Positions 26,335-34,723 of a DNA stretch of 64,000 nucleotides are shown here, one piece after another. A program made the position numbers and the translations under genes. This DNA comes from Methanobacteriota archaeon (GTDB taxonomy: Archaea > Halobacteriota > Methanosarcinia > Methanosarcinales > Methanosarcinaceae). The DNA lies in NCBI GenBank assembly GCA_023399215.1, contig JAEWQJ010000026.1, positions 124,001-188,000 on the forward strand, written 5' to 3'. Every line of letters begins with the position of its first letter. The first letter of the stretch is position 1. The notes below the pieces were generated by a model. It ran no database searches. It saw only the letters and a list, made by a program, of their open reading frames with translations, and was not told where the DNA came from.

Positions 26335-27198
26335 ATGTTAGATGAAGGGTACGAATCACGAATTATAGATGGGAAAGTTCTTGCAAAGAAAATTGAAGCT
26401 GAAGTGAAGTCTGGAGTTGAAGCCCTTGTAAATGGCCGGGGAGTTACGCCTGGACTTGCCACTATCCTTGTTGGCGATGACCCTGCTTCCAAAATGTATG
26501 TCCGCCTGAAGCACAAAGCCTGTGAACGTGTGGGCATTCGGGCTGAAGACCACTTTCTTCCGGCAGAAACCAGTCAGGAGGAACTTATCTCCGTGATCAA
26601 TACCCTTAACAAAGATAAGAATGTGCATGGAATTCTACTTCAGCTCCCACTTCCGAAACATCTCTTCCCTCAGGAAGCAATGGAAGCTATAGCCCCTGAG
26701 AAAGATGCGGATGGCTTTCACCCTTACAACATGGGAAAGCTAATGATCGGTGATGAAGGACTTGTTCCATGTACTCCACATGGAGTTATCCGGGCGCTTG
26801 AAGAATATAACGTGCCTATCAAGGGCAAAAACGTGGTTATTGTCGGGCACAGCAATGTTGTCGGAAAACCATTGGCAGCAATGTTCATTAACCGGAATGC
26901 AACAGTTTCGGTTTGTCATGTATTTACAGATGACCTTAAGAAACACACTCTTGACGCAGATATTCTGGTGGTTGCGACTGGAGTCAAACACCTTATTAAA
27001 GCCGACATGGTAAAGGAAGGAGTAGTAATCTTTGACGTGGGTATTACCAAGGAAAAAGATGGTGTATACGGAGATGTAGACTTCGAAAACGTGATCAAAA
27101 AGGCATCTCTCATTACTCCTGTTCCTGGAGGCGTAGGCCCTCTTACAATTGCCATGCTTATGAAGCACGTACTTGGATGTGCAGAAAAGAATTTTTGA
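26335..27198 (+). CDS. folD: Methylene-H4F dehydrogenase / methenyl-H4F cyclohydrolase (FolD)
   Basis: Bifunctional enzyme oxidising methylene-H4F to methenyl-H4F (NAD(P)-dependent) and hydrolysing it to 10-formyl-H4F, the PurN substrate. 287 residues. KMYVRLKHKACERVGI carries the catalytic Tyr and Lys; GILLQLPLPKHL, VIVGHSNVVGKPLAAM (Rossmann phosphate/nucleotide loop) and TPVPGGVGPLTIAML are family signatures. The Methanosarcina enzyme has been reported, as I recall, to be specific for folate rather than methanopterin. Second gene of the glyA-folD operon; a hairpin terminator follows directly. Confidence 0.97.
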   Translation: MLDEGYESRIIDGKVLAKKIEAEVKSGVEALVNGRGVTPGLATILVGDDPASKMYVRLKHKACERVGIRAEDHFLPAETSQEELISVINTLNKDKNVHGILLQLPLPKHLFPQEAMEAIAPEKDADGFHPYNMGKLMIGDEGLVPCTPHGVIRALEEYNVPIKGKNVVIVGHSNVVGKPLAAMFINRNATVSVCHVFTDDLKKHTLDADILVVATGVKHLIKADMVKEGVVIFDVGITKEKDGVYGDVDFENVIKKASLITPVPGGVGPLTIAMLMKHVLGCAEKNF

Positions 27199-27212
27199 AA
27201 CTTCTGTAGTAA

Positions 27213-27243
27213 GGCCTTTTTATCAGGCCTTTTAATCTTTTTT
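27213..27243 (+). terminator. Hairpin plus T-tract after folD
   Basis: ggcct-ttttatc-aggcc stem-loop (27213-27230) followed by ttttaatcttttttt, 15 bp after the folD stop. Good candidate transcription terminator of glyA-folD. Confidence 0.6.
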
Positions 27244-28213
27244 GGGATTTTTGTTTTTGATGGCACTTTTGTTTTCGGGTACTGTTTCTATTGCATCGAT
27301 TTTCAAATCGATACAATGATAAGAAAACAATTACAGCATATGACGCAGGTATTATTAAAGTCACATGGAATTCTGTAACACGGAAAACACAGCCGGTGAC
27401 AGAGTGATTTGATCTGTATATTACAACCACGGAAAGCACGGAAGGACCACACCTTTACTACTTATTTTCGTATCTTCCGTGTTTTCCGTGGTTTTCAAAA
27501 AATTCATTTTGAGCATACTTTGGAATTAATGCACTATATTTGGTAAAAATAATTTACACCAAAGCAAGAAAAGTTGTATTTCTCAATTGTGCCAGATCAG
27601 GAAAATCAATCTTATTCTCTATATCTTGCCAGTTTGCAATATAAGTAGTTGTTTTTAAAGACAATTTCTTAATTAACGTACAACGCTGCTTTCCTAATTG
27701 TACCAGATCAACTCTACACATCAATATTTTTATGTATTATTGAAGCTTATAATATTGCAATAACGTTTACTGCCAATAATATTCAAGAGAATTATTGGAT
27801 TTAAAAGTATAATTTTATTATTATATAGCATTCGTTCGGCAAAATGAGGCTTACAGCAAGGCTTGAAACCTGCTTTAACGCGTCTTAAACATGCCTTAAA
27901 CAAGTATACATAATAAAGTCAGTTTATATGTATTAATTAATATATGATTATAGTAATTATTTGTCCAATCCTGATAATAATCGATAAATAAACTCCCCTA
28001 CCTGGAAGCCTCTGCGGACGGAATAGAAGATTTTTCACGGAATGTAGTAAAAGCGGAATAAATTATATTTTCGCGATTTAAAGGCATATCGTTGAAATCT
28101 CCGATAGTGAAATAGCTCTGTAAAGCCGGCTTCCCTTAATATATGTTTACAATATATATTAAGCGTCAGCTAGCGTTATTTTAATTGAAATTTATAGAGC
28201 CTGGTTGTCAAAA
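27244..28213. other. Long non-coding stretch between folD and the DHPS-like gene
   Basis: No convincing gene. Contains the small palindrome atcgattttcaaatcgat near 27297, a 20-bp inverted repeat (27424-27493, listed separately), a 55-codon minus-strand frame (27554-27721) of unclear status, and AT-rich DNA from 27750 on. atatgtttacaatatatatt near 28141-28160 may be promoter sequence for the following genes. Confidence 0.45.
27424..27493. repeat. Inverted repeat of the accacggaaaacacggaag class
   Basis: Left arm aaccacggaaagcacggaag (27424-27443) and right arm cttccgtgttttccgtggtt (27474-27493) are complementary at 19 of 20 positions, with a 30-nt loop. Similar sequences are, from memory, dispersed intergenic repeats in several unrelated prokaryotes. 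Confidence 0.8.
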
Positions 28214-29440
28214 ATGGTTGTTGATACTGAAATCTGTGGTATAAAAATAGGAGATCGATACCCTGCACATGTTATGGGTATTATTAACTTTAGTCCTGAG
28301 TCCTTTTACGGAAATTCGGTCGTAAGTCCAGATTCCGCGCTTGAGACAGCTCAAAAAATGGTCGAGGAAGGAGCTACCTTTCTGGATCTAGGAGCTCGTT
28401 CAACCTGGTTACATGCCGAGCCCATTAGCAGGAAACAGGAACTTGAACGTATTTTGCCAGTGCTTGAAGCACTGAAAGGCAATGTGGATGCTGTGATTTC
28501 TGTGGATACGATGTTTTCTGAAATCGCAGAAGAAGCTCTCAAAAGGGGAGCTGATATCATAAATGATGTTTCCGGTTTTACAGCAGACCCCAGAATGATT
28601 GAAGTAGTGGCAGATTACGGATGTCCTGCTGTTGTCATGGCCTCAAATAAAGTACCAGGTGATCCCCTCGGAATGGATGCCATTATTGAATCTCTTGATT
28701 CTATCATACAGGCCGCTGAAGCAGGTGGCATAAATCCGGAAAAGCTAATACTTGACCCTGCATCCGGCAGGTGGATCGAAGAAAAACTTTCCATTTACGA
28801 TTTTGAAACCCTTGACGATTTTGAGCGCCTTAAAATTTTTGAAAAGCCTTTGTTAGCAGCTCTCTCAAGAAAATCTTTCATAGGAGATGTACTTGGAAAA
28901 CCTGCAACTGAAAGGCTCTATGGCAGCCTGGCTGCAGCAGCTATTGCAGTCTACAAAGGTGCTCATATCGTCCGTACGCATGATGTGCCTGAGACCGTTG
29001 ATGTTGTAAAGTTTTCAGGAGCTATCAGGAGTAGGCCAAGTATAGTAAAAGAAGGCAGGTATGAGGTCTCTGTGGTTGAGGTAAAGACACCACAGGATGC
29101 AGCCATTGCAATGCAGAAACTTGGAGTTACCACGACAGGTTCAAAGGTAATGCAGAATAAAAGTATCCATCTTATGCTGAAAATTCGTAATCTCACGACC
29201 ACAGAGGCTTTGATAATAAAACAGGAGATACTTGCCCGAGGAGGAGATGCAGCCCTGACAAGAAATGCAGTTTCCCACGAAACGGAGAAGACTGATGTGC
29301 TTGTAATGGGCACTCTGCTTCAGCTTGGACGCCTTGCCAGGAAACTTGAAGGGCAGGCGCGCTCCCTACCACTTATTGCCGAAATGATCCGCGAATGTAT
29401 TGCAAAGCGTAGCGATCTGGAATATCGATACTTGAGGTAG
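28214..29440 (+). CDS. folP: Dihydropteroate synthase-like protein with C-terminal extension
   Basis: 408 residues. DHPS joins pterin pyrophosphate and p-aminobenzoate (folate) or a related arylamine (methanopterin). The TIM barrel (1-about 275) has GIINFSPESFYG, FLDLGARST, AVISVDTMFSE, DIINDVSGF and LLAALSRKSFIGDVLG. The usual DPGxGFxK loop reads LDPASGRWIEE, an unusual version. Residues about 280-408 form an extra domain (SVVEVKTPQDAAIAMQKLGV ... VLVMGTLLQLGRLARKL); comparable extensions occur in some bacterial DHPSs, as I recall. Start ATG at 28214 (TTG at 28205 also in frame); no clear Shine-Dalgarno. metV starts 2 bp after its stop, tying it to folate metabolism. Confidence 0.82.
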   Translation: MVVDTEICGIKIGDRYPAHVMGIINFSPESFYGNSVVSPDSALETAQKMVEEGATFLDLGARSTWLHAEPISRKQELERILPVLEALKGNVDAVISVDTMFSEIAEEALKRGADIINDVSGFTADPRMIEVVADYGCPAVVMASNKVPGDPLGMDAIIESLDSIIQAAEAGGINPEKLILDPASGRWIEEKLSIYDFETLDDFERLKIFEKPLLAALSRKSFIGDVLGKPATERLYGSLAAAAIAVYKGAHIVRTHDVPETVDVVKFSGAIRSRPSIVKEGRYEVSVVEVKTPQDAAIAMQKLGVTTTGSKVMQNKSIHLMLKIRNLTTTEALIIKQEILARGGDAALTRNAVSHETEKTDVLVMGTLLQLGRLARKLEGQARSLPLIAEMIRECIAKRSDLEYRYLR

Positions 29441-29442
29441 TT

Positions 29443-30057
29443 ATGATTATAACTTCAGCAAAACCCCTTGAAGAAATCCTGGCCCTGTTACAGGACGAAG
29501 ATGACATATTTATTATCGGATGCAATGTCTGCGCTGCAAAACTGAAGACTGGTGGAGAACCCGAAGTGCTTGAGATGATCAGACAGCTTGAGAAAAACGG
29601 AAAGCATGTAGTAGGCTGGGCTCTCCCCACAGCAGCCTGCAGTGTCCGGTCTTTTGACTCCCTGGTCCAGAAAAATGAAAAGATAACTGAAGCACGCTGT
29701 ATTCTGGTTATGGGCTGCGGTAGTGGAGTCTCAACGGTTGCCGGTGTTACGGAGGTGCCTGTGTTCGGCTCAAATGATACGCTTTCTCTGGGAGGTTCAA
29801 GTGAAGGCAAGCTGCTTTTAGGCCAGTGTATAATGTGTGGAAAATGCACAATTGGTGAATTTGGAGGAATCTGTCCTAAATCACGGTGCCCAAAAGGACT
29901 TCTAAATGGGCCCTGTGGGGGAGCTATTGACGGGATGTGTGAAGTCAACAGAGAGAACGACTGTGTATGGACTTTGATTTATAATAGGTTGAAAAAAATC
30001 AATAGGCTTGATCTCCTTTACACAGTTCATACCCCTCAGGAGCATAGAGTTGACTAA
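29443..30057 (+). CDS. metV: MetV-like zinc protein (methylene-H4F reductase C-terminal-like domain)
   Basis: 204 residues with 13 cysteines. The C-terminal CPKGLLNGPCGGAIDGMCEV followed by NRENDCVWTLIYNRL is the MTHFR_C signature of MetV, the small partner of MetF in acetogens and other anaerobes. GQCIMCGKCTIG and CPKSRCPKG may hold zinc or an iron-sulphur cluster; the N-terminal IGCNVCAAKLKTGG is another Cys motif. Predicted to form, with MetF encoded 214 bp downstream, a methylene-H4F reductase complex. Start ATG two bases after the DHPS-like stop: tightly coupled operon. Confidence 0.85.
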   Translation: MIITSAKPLEEILALLQDEDDIFIIGCNVCAAKLKTGGEPEVLEMIRQLEKNGKHVVGWALPTAACSVRSFDSLVQKNEKITEARCILVMGCGSGVSTVAGVTEVPVFGSNDTLSLGGSSEGKLLLGQCIMCGKCTIGEFGGICPKSRCPKGLLNGPCGGAIDGMCEVNRENDCVWTLIYNRLKKINRLDLLYTVHTPQEHRVD

Positions 30058-30271
30058 ACTCATTTACAGTTTTTATTTAATATTTTAATCAGATTTTTTC
30101 CAGTGCTTAAAATGCATAATTTGTGCATCAATACATGTCTGCTGTAGCCTCACTGAACTGCAAGAAGTGATGATGCAGCGTTAAAGATTTTTAGAAATAA
30201 TATATAACGATTGATAGTGCACGATCCAGGAGCATGGCTTTAAATAATTTCATTCCCAATATTCTTATTCA

Positions 30272-31150
30272 ATGCTCTTTAATTTTCGTGAAAAACTGAA
30301 TTCCAGCAAATTTCTGGTTACTGCTGAAGTCTCCCCTCCCAAGGGCACAAAATTCTCAGTTTCCCTCGAAGATGCTCGCCAGCTCAAAGGTATTGCAGAT
30401 GCTATAAATGTTACGGACAATCAGTGCTCAATTATGCACATGAGCTCCCTGGCTTTTAGCAAGCTTCTGCTTGATGATGGGCACGAGCCTATTATGCAGC
30501 TCACCTGCCGGGACAGGAACAGGATAGGACTTCAGTCCGATCTTCTTGGAGCGTATGCTCTGGGTATCAGGAACATCTGTGTGATGACGGGAGATTTTCC
30601 TTCGTGTGGAGATCACCCAGGTTCAAAACCTGTATACGATCTTGATTCCGTACAGCTTCTGCAACTTGTCCGGAAGCTTGACTCAGGCATTAATTTTACA
30701 GGAAACCAGCTGGATGGAGGGACCTCTTTCTGTGCAGGTGCGGTTTCTGGTATAGACCCTGAAAAATCTTTGCAACTCATAAAGCTTGAAAAGAAAGTCA
30801 GGTGTGGAGCTGACTTTATCCAGACTCAGGCAGTTTATGATGTGGGCATGTTTGAGGAGTTTATGGAGGCTATAAACCACCTTGAAGTGCCTGTAATTGC
30901 AGGCTTGATTCCTCTAAAATCTCTGGGTATGGCCGAATTCATGAACAAGAATATTTCGGGAATTAATGTGCCTGAAGAAATTATGCTTCGTATAAAAGAT
31001 TCACCTGATCCTGTCGAAGAAGGTCTTTCAATAGCTTCAGAGACTATAAAGGAGCTTATGAAACTCTCAAGAGGGGTTCATATTATGCCTGTAGGCTCTC
31101 ATAAAAATACCGCAAAACTGCTTTCTATGGCTGGAATTTCCGGGAAATAA
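30272..31150 (+). CDS. metF: 5,10-methylene-tetrahydrofolate reductase (MetF)
   Basis: 292 residues, TIM-barrel flavoenzyme reducing methylene-H4F to methyl-H4F for methionine or other methylations. KFLVTAEVSPPKG, INVTDNQCSIMHMSS, IMQLTCRDRNRIGLQSDLLG, NICVMTGD, KVRCGADFIQTQAVYD and PVIAGLIPLKS follow the family order; RDRNR is the conserved substrate-binding block. It probably works with MetV and a ferredoxin- or F420-type donor, since the archaeon's MetF lacks a long NADH domain (inference). ATG at 30272, no strong Shine-Dalgarno. Confidence 0.93.
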   Translation: MLFNFREKLNSSKFLVTAEVSPPKGTKFSVSLEDARQLKGIADAINVTDNQCSIMHMSSLAFSKLLLDDGHEPIMQLTCRDRNRIGLQSDLLGAYALGIRNICVMTGDFPSCGDHPGSKPVYDLDSVQLLQLVRKLDSGINFTGNQLDGGTSFCAGAVSGIDPEKSLQLIKLEKKVRCGADFIQTQAVYDVGMFEEFMEAINHLEVPVIAGLIPLKSLGMAEFMNKNISGINVPEEIMLRIKDSPDPVEEGLSIASETIKELMKLSRGVHIMPVGSHKNTAKLLSMAGISGK

Positions 31151-31300
31151 TTTTCGTAAAGGTTTGAATCACTCTCTATCCCAGAAGACTCTTTTTCCTC
31201 TTTTTCAGCGGTAAGATTTTTTACTTCCTGTATTTTCCTCGGACTTTTATTCTTATCAAGCACTTTATCTGGATATCTTCTCGAATCCTCTGGACATTTT

Positions 31301-31390
31301 CTCACATCTTTTTGAATACCCCTTCACATCTTTTTGGATATCTTCTTACATCTTTTTGAATACCGTCTCACATCTTTTTGGGAGCCGTCG
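31301..31390. repeat. Degenerate tandem repeat, 4 x about 22 nt
   Basis: Four units with the core acatctttttg(g/a)a in the metF / CofE-like spacer. The 31099-31305 minus-strand frame beside it is not coding. Confidence 0.75.
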
Positions 31391-31491
31391 GATACATTTA
31401 TCAATATCTTCCGGCATTTTACGATTTGATTTCGCATTTATTTTAGATTCAGCAAACCAATCTAGTTATTAACTCCTAAAGGCAGCAGAGT

Positions 31492-32301
31492 ATGAGTTCA
31501 GAAAATACTTCCATCCAGATGTTTGGGATTAAGACCCCTATTATAAGGGAAGGGGATGATATCGTACAGATTTTAGATCAGGCTTTGGAGGAAGCAGGGC
31601 TTGTCCCTATTGACGGGGATATTTTCGTACTTGCAGAATCTGCAGTTGGCACTGCGGAAAGAAGAGCCGTCAGGCTTGCAAGCGTGACTCCAGGCGAAAA
31701 GGCAAAGGTGCTTGGGGAACAGTACGGGATTGATCCCAGGGAAATGGAACTCGTGCTTCAGGAATGCGATGAGATTTTTGGGGGTGTGCCCGGAGCTGCC
31801 CTTACAATTACAAAAGGTGTTCTGGCCCCGAATGCTGGGATCGACGCTTCTAATGCCCCTGAAGGCTATGTAATCCTGCTCCCGGAAGACCCGCGAAGAA
31901 GTTCCGAGATTATCAGGAGCCGGCTTGAGCAGCGTTACTCATGCAGGCTAGGGGTAATTATAGGAGACAGCAGGACCCAGCCTCTCAGGCTTGGTTGCTC
32001 GGGAATTGCGCTTGGAGTTTCAGGCTTTGTGCCTGTGGAAGATGCGCGGGGAACTAACGATATTTACGGAAAACCTCTCCGTATTACATACAAGGCTGTA
32101 GCAGATAACCTTGTCTCGGCTGCTGAACTCCTTATGGGAGAAGCCGGGGAAAGTGTGCCGTGCGTGCTTATCCGTGGTGCTCCTGTAAGCATGATAAATG
32201 AGTCACCTGATATGCCAACAATCCCAATGGAAGGCTGTATGTACTTCGGTAACATAATAAAAGGTAGGCCCGAGGATAAAAACTGCGAGAAAAAGGTATG
32301 A
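31492..32301 (+). CDS. cofE: CofE-like gamma-glutamyl ligase
   Basis: 269 residues, related to coenzyme F420-0:L-glutamate ligase, which adds glutamate to F420-0 using GTP. Family blocks: IREGDDIVQIL, NAGIDASNAPEGYVILLPEDP (substrate loop), LGVIIGDSRTQPLRLGCSGIALGVSGF, EDARGTNDIYGKPLRIT and AAELLMGEAGESVPCVLIRG. The metal-binding segment is GDSRT instead of the more usual D-T-x-G-R, a possible sign of a different substrate. Its position right after DHPS-like, metV and metF raises the possibility that it adds glutamate to dihydropteroate in place of FolC; CofE relatives have been proposed for that role elsewhere. Either assignment is possible. Confidence 0.8.
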   Translation: MSSENTSIQMFGIKTPIIREGDDIVQILDQALEEAGLVPIDGDIFVLAESAVGTAERRAVRLASVTPGEKAKVLGEQYGIDPREMELVLQECDEIFGGVPGAALTITKGVLAPNAGIDASNAPEGYVILLPEDPRRSSEIIRSRLEQRYSCRLGVIIGDSRTQPLRLGCSGIALGVSGFVPVEDARGTNDIYGKPLRITYKAVADNLVSAAELLMGEAGESVPCVLIRGAPVSMINESPDMPTIPMEGCMYFGNIIKGRPEDKNCEKKV

Positions 32302-32654
32302 TTCCTTAACGGGTTCCCTGATAAAAGCAAATTTTTCTTTTTAAGTACTCTTCAATAAACTGAAAGTTTTTTAGAGTTATCTGGTCTTCGTGCAGGAATT
32401 ATTACGCAAACCTAATAAACGGAGTAACAAGTCCAGATCTCATTCCTTCAGGAACTTACATTGGAGAATCTGCAATAACTTTCTGATAATAAGTATATCC
32501 CAAAAAAGAAAATAAATAGTTATCTGTTCAAGAAAAACGAGTTTCTGTGACTTGTTCTTCATGCCGTGAAAAGATGGTTATTACACTTTTTCCTTTCATA
32601 CTCAATAATTCTTTCACACTCGGCGTTATTATTGACAGCTACAGTTATGATCCC
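32302..32654. other. Spacer with a gene fragment
   Basis: Bases 32376-32489 (plus strand) are open and read NYYANLINGVTSPDLIPSGT then YIGESAITF and stop, without a start codon. It looks like the C-terminal tail of an unidentified protein. The remainder shows nothing. Confidence 0.35.
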
Positions 32655-32855
32655 TTAACAGTCCCAGCCACGACCACCGAATCTTCGGTGACCGCATCGA
32701 CGACCTTTAAATCCATTGTCACAGCCAAAGCGTCCGCCAAAGCCACAGCCGCCAAAGCCACCATAACCACCATAACCGCCACAGCCTCCATAGCCGCCCC
32801 AGCCGCAGCCGCCACGGCCATCAAACCTGTGTTTAAAGAATGGATATCCTCCCAT
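32655..32855 (-). CDS. Small glycine/cysteine-rich protein, 66 aa
   Basis: Starts MGGYPFFKHRFDGRGG and continues as GGYGG/GGFGG/GCG repeats with six cysteines and several arginines (RFGCDNGF, RRCGHRRFGGRGWDC). Such Gly/Tyr/Cys-rich peptides are seen in metal-binding, RNA-binding or surface-associated small proteins; none is recognised here. Support: GGAGG six to seven bases before the ATG at 32855, a distinct stop, and no other gene on the opposite strand. The repeat GC-richness contrasts with the AT-rich surroundings. Confidence 0.6.
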   Translation of the reverse strand: MGGYPFFKHRFDGRGGCGWGGYGGCGGYGGYGGFGGCGFGGRFGCDNGFKGRRCGHRRFGGRGWDC

Positions 32856-33852
32856 TGCATTTACCTCCATAATTTTACGCTGCTCTTTTTATGTTTTTAG
32901 CACTCGTACTGCATAGGAGAAGATGAACTTATTAAGATCAGAATTCACCCATCTGATCAAATTCACCCTCAACCTCCTCAATCCTGTAATACACCCACGC
33001 CAGTTATTTTTCGAAATGATTAATTTTTTTCCTTTTTATTTGAGTGAAAATATTCAACCCCAACTTACATGGGTGTAAACATAAATATAATTATATTTTA
33101 TATAATAACAATAGAATAATTCTTCCTTATTATCAATAATTTTAAAAAATTGGTAAACCTTTGATGATAAAATAGACTTACTTACGTATTGGCAAACTAC
33201 GAATTTTAGTTTCTGCCCAACTAGACCAGCTACAAAAACGAAGTATTATGAATAGAATCCAAAAACCACAAACTTGCGCAAGCAATAAATAATGTTTCGT
33301 GAGCAGCTTTATCTCCGGACTGGAATATAGAGCTATCTGGTATGGGAAAACACACTTATAAACCGGAACTTTCAAACCATTATCAGAATAGTATAAAATA
33401 GTATAATATTTGCGACTATCTCAATTTTAATTTAGTTTCAATGGGATAGTATCGATCTCAATCCTTTTTATGGGATTATACACGATAGAAATATAAATGC
33501 CGCGATCAATATAAGACTATTGCACTTCGATATGGAAATAATTTACCTGGGGATTCCAGGGTAGAGCCTGTGGATTTATTCTCTGTAGAGAGAAAAGTAT
33601 GAAGCAGGAAGAAATAATTAGATATATGAAAAATTATTTCACATCATCGAAGATGATATACAATTATTGAGTCCCGACCCTGTATTTGGTAAATCCAGCT
33701 TTCATGTCGCCTATCATCAGGATTGGGTTTCCGGCAGCTTTGTCGTACAGGCCTTTGAGACAGTGTGTGTACGACTCTTCTGTATGCTTCCCGGAGTAGA
33801 TTAAACAAAAATAGAAAAATTCTCAGACATTTCAAAATATAAAGGTGATTTT
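32856..33852. other. Long AT-rich stretch before the thioredoxin gene
   Basis: No intact gene. It contains a minus-strand gene fragment (33664-33822, listed separately). The frame at 33178-33375 is hydrophobic at its middle, but has no ribosome-binding site and no recognised similarity. Confidence 0.45.
33664..33822 (-). pseudogene. C-terminal fragment of an unidentified protein
   Basis: One minus-strand frame reads LIYSGKHTEESYTHCLKGLY then DKAAGNPILMIGDMKAGFTK and YRVGTQ before TAA. It is strongly protein-like but has no start codon (a TGA lies at 33823-33825), so only the last about 50 residues of a gene remain. The family is not recognised. Confidence 0.5.
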
Positions 33853-34119
33853 ATGAAACCAATGTTATTGGACTTTTCCGCAACATGGTGTGGACCTTGC
33901 AGAATGCAAAAACCAATTATTGAAGAGCTTGAGAAAAAGTACGGGGATAAAGTTGAGTTCAAAGTTGTCGATGTGGATGAAAACCAGGAAATGGCTTCCA
34001 AATACGGCATACATGCTGTCCCAACGCTGATCATCCAGAAAGATGGGGCTGAAGTAAAGCGCTTCATGGGAGTTACTCAGGGTAGTGTACTGGCATCGGA
34101 ACTCGATAAGATCCTCTGA
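33853..34119 (+). CDS. Thioredoxin
   Basis: 88 residues, a compact thioredoxin fold. LLDFSATWCGPCRMQKP carries the WCGPC redox site (Cys 13 and 16), VDVDENQEMASKYGIHAVPTL includes the cis-proline loop, and KRFMGVTQGSVLASEL ends the fold. Cytoplasmic dithiol reductant for target proteins; its reductase is not in the window. ATG at 33853 with aggtgatttt upstream. It stands alone, with non-coding DNA on both sides. Confidence 0.95.
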   Translation: MKPMLLDFSATWCGPCRMQKPIIEELEKKYGDKVEFKVVDVDENQEMASKYGIHAVPTLIIQKDGAEVKRFMGVTQGSVLASELDKIL

Positions 34120-34723
34120 CCCTCAGTTTTTCTGACAAGACCGCCCGAGGTTCCAGAAACCTGGGGCTATCTTTTTCCATATCCGTTTTTATCTGTTTAT
34201 TTGGGCTTTTTCTGTACCTCTGAAATGGAAAAAGTCTTATTGCCTGTATTCTTCAATATTTATTTTCAAAATTAAATATGTTTATAACGTTTTTAAGACT
34301 TGTTATAATAATATAGAATCTGAATGGAAAATTGATAAGATTTAATCCTGTTTTTCTGTTTTTTAAATTAAACGATGTAGCTATTTTAACTTCTTCAAAG
34401 AAGACCAGTAAATTCACTTTATACCGTAAAAACAGTAGCAGAACAACTATAGATATACAAAACTTTGCTGCGGGAAGTGAGCCCCTGAAATTCCGGGCCA
34501 AAAAAATATGAAATTCAAAAAGGGTCACAATAATTGAATAAGTTCACATCAAATAATTATATGAGTGAACTAAAAAATTTTGATTAAAGAAATGTTTTTT
34601 GAATCGAAAATCTCATATACTATTTAAATAATGTTAGTTTAATGGGATAAATATTTATAGTCAGTATATCCTAATACTATCAATGTAAAAACGTAAAAAA
34701 ATTTAAAGTGAGATGAGAAAAAC
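34120..34723. other. AT-rich spacer and leader of the first DUF1699 gene
   Basis: No gene recognised. ataaatatttatag at 34647-34660 is the best TATA candidate, about 65-75 bp before the DUF1699 ATG. The frame on the minus strand (34253-34528) is AT-driven. Confidence 0.45.
34647..34660 (+). promoter_or_regulatory. Probable TATA box of the first DUF1699 gene
   Basis: ataaatatttatag, matching the element aaatatttaa about 60 bp upstream of the third paralogue. Inferred from similarity of position in the two genes. Confidence 0.4.

Noticed and set aside
27554..27721. 55-codon minus-strand frame (KKLSLKTTTYIANWQDIENK)
   Set aside because: Looks coding-like in part, but has no ribosome-binding site and no recognised family; left as a note in the spacer entry.
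32547..32900. 117-codon plus-strand frame rich in Ala/Thr
   Set aside because: Antisense shadow of the glycine-rich gene.
33178..33375. 65-codon minus-strand frame with a hydrophobic middle
   Set aside because: AT-rich DNA, no start signal, no recognisable similarity.
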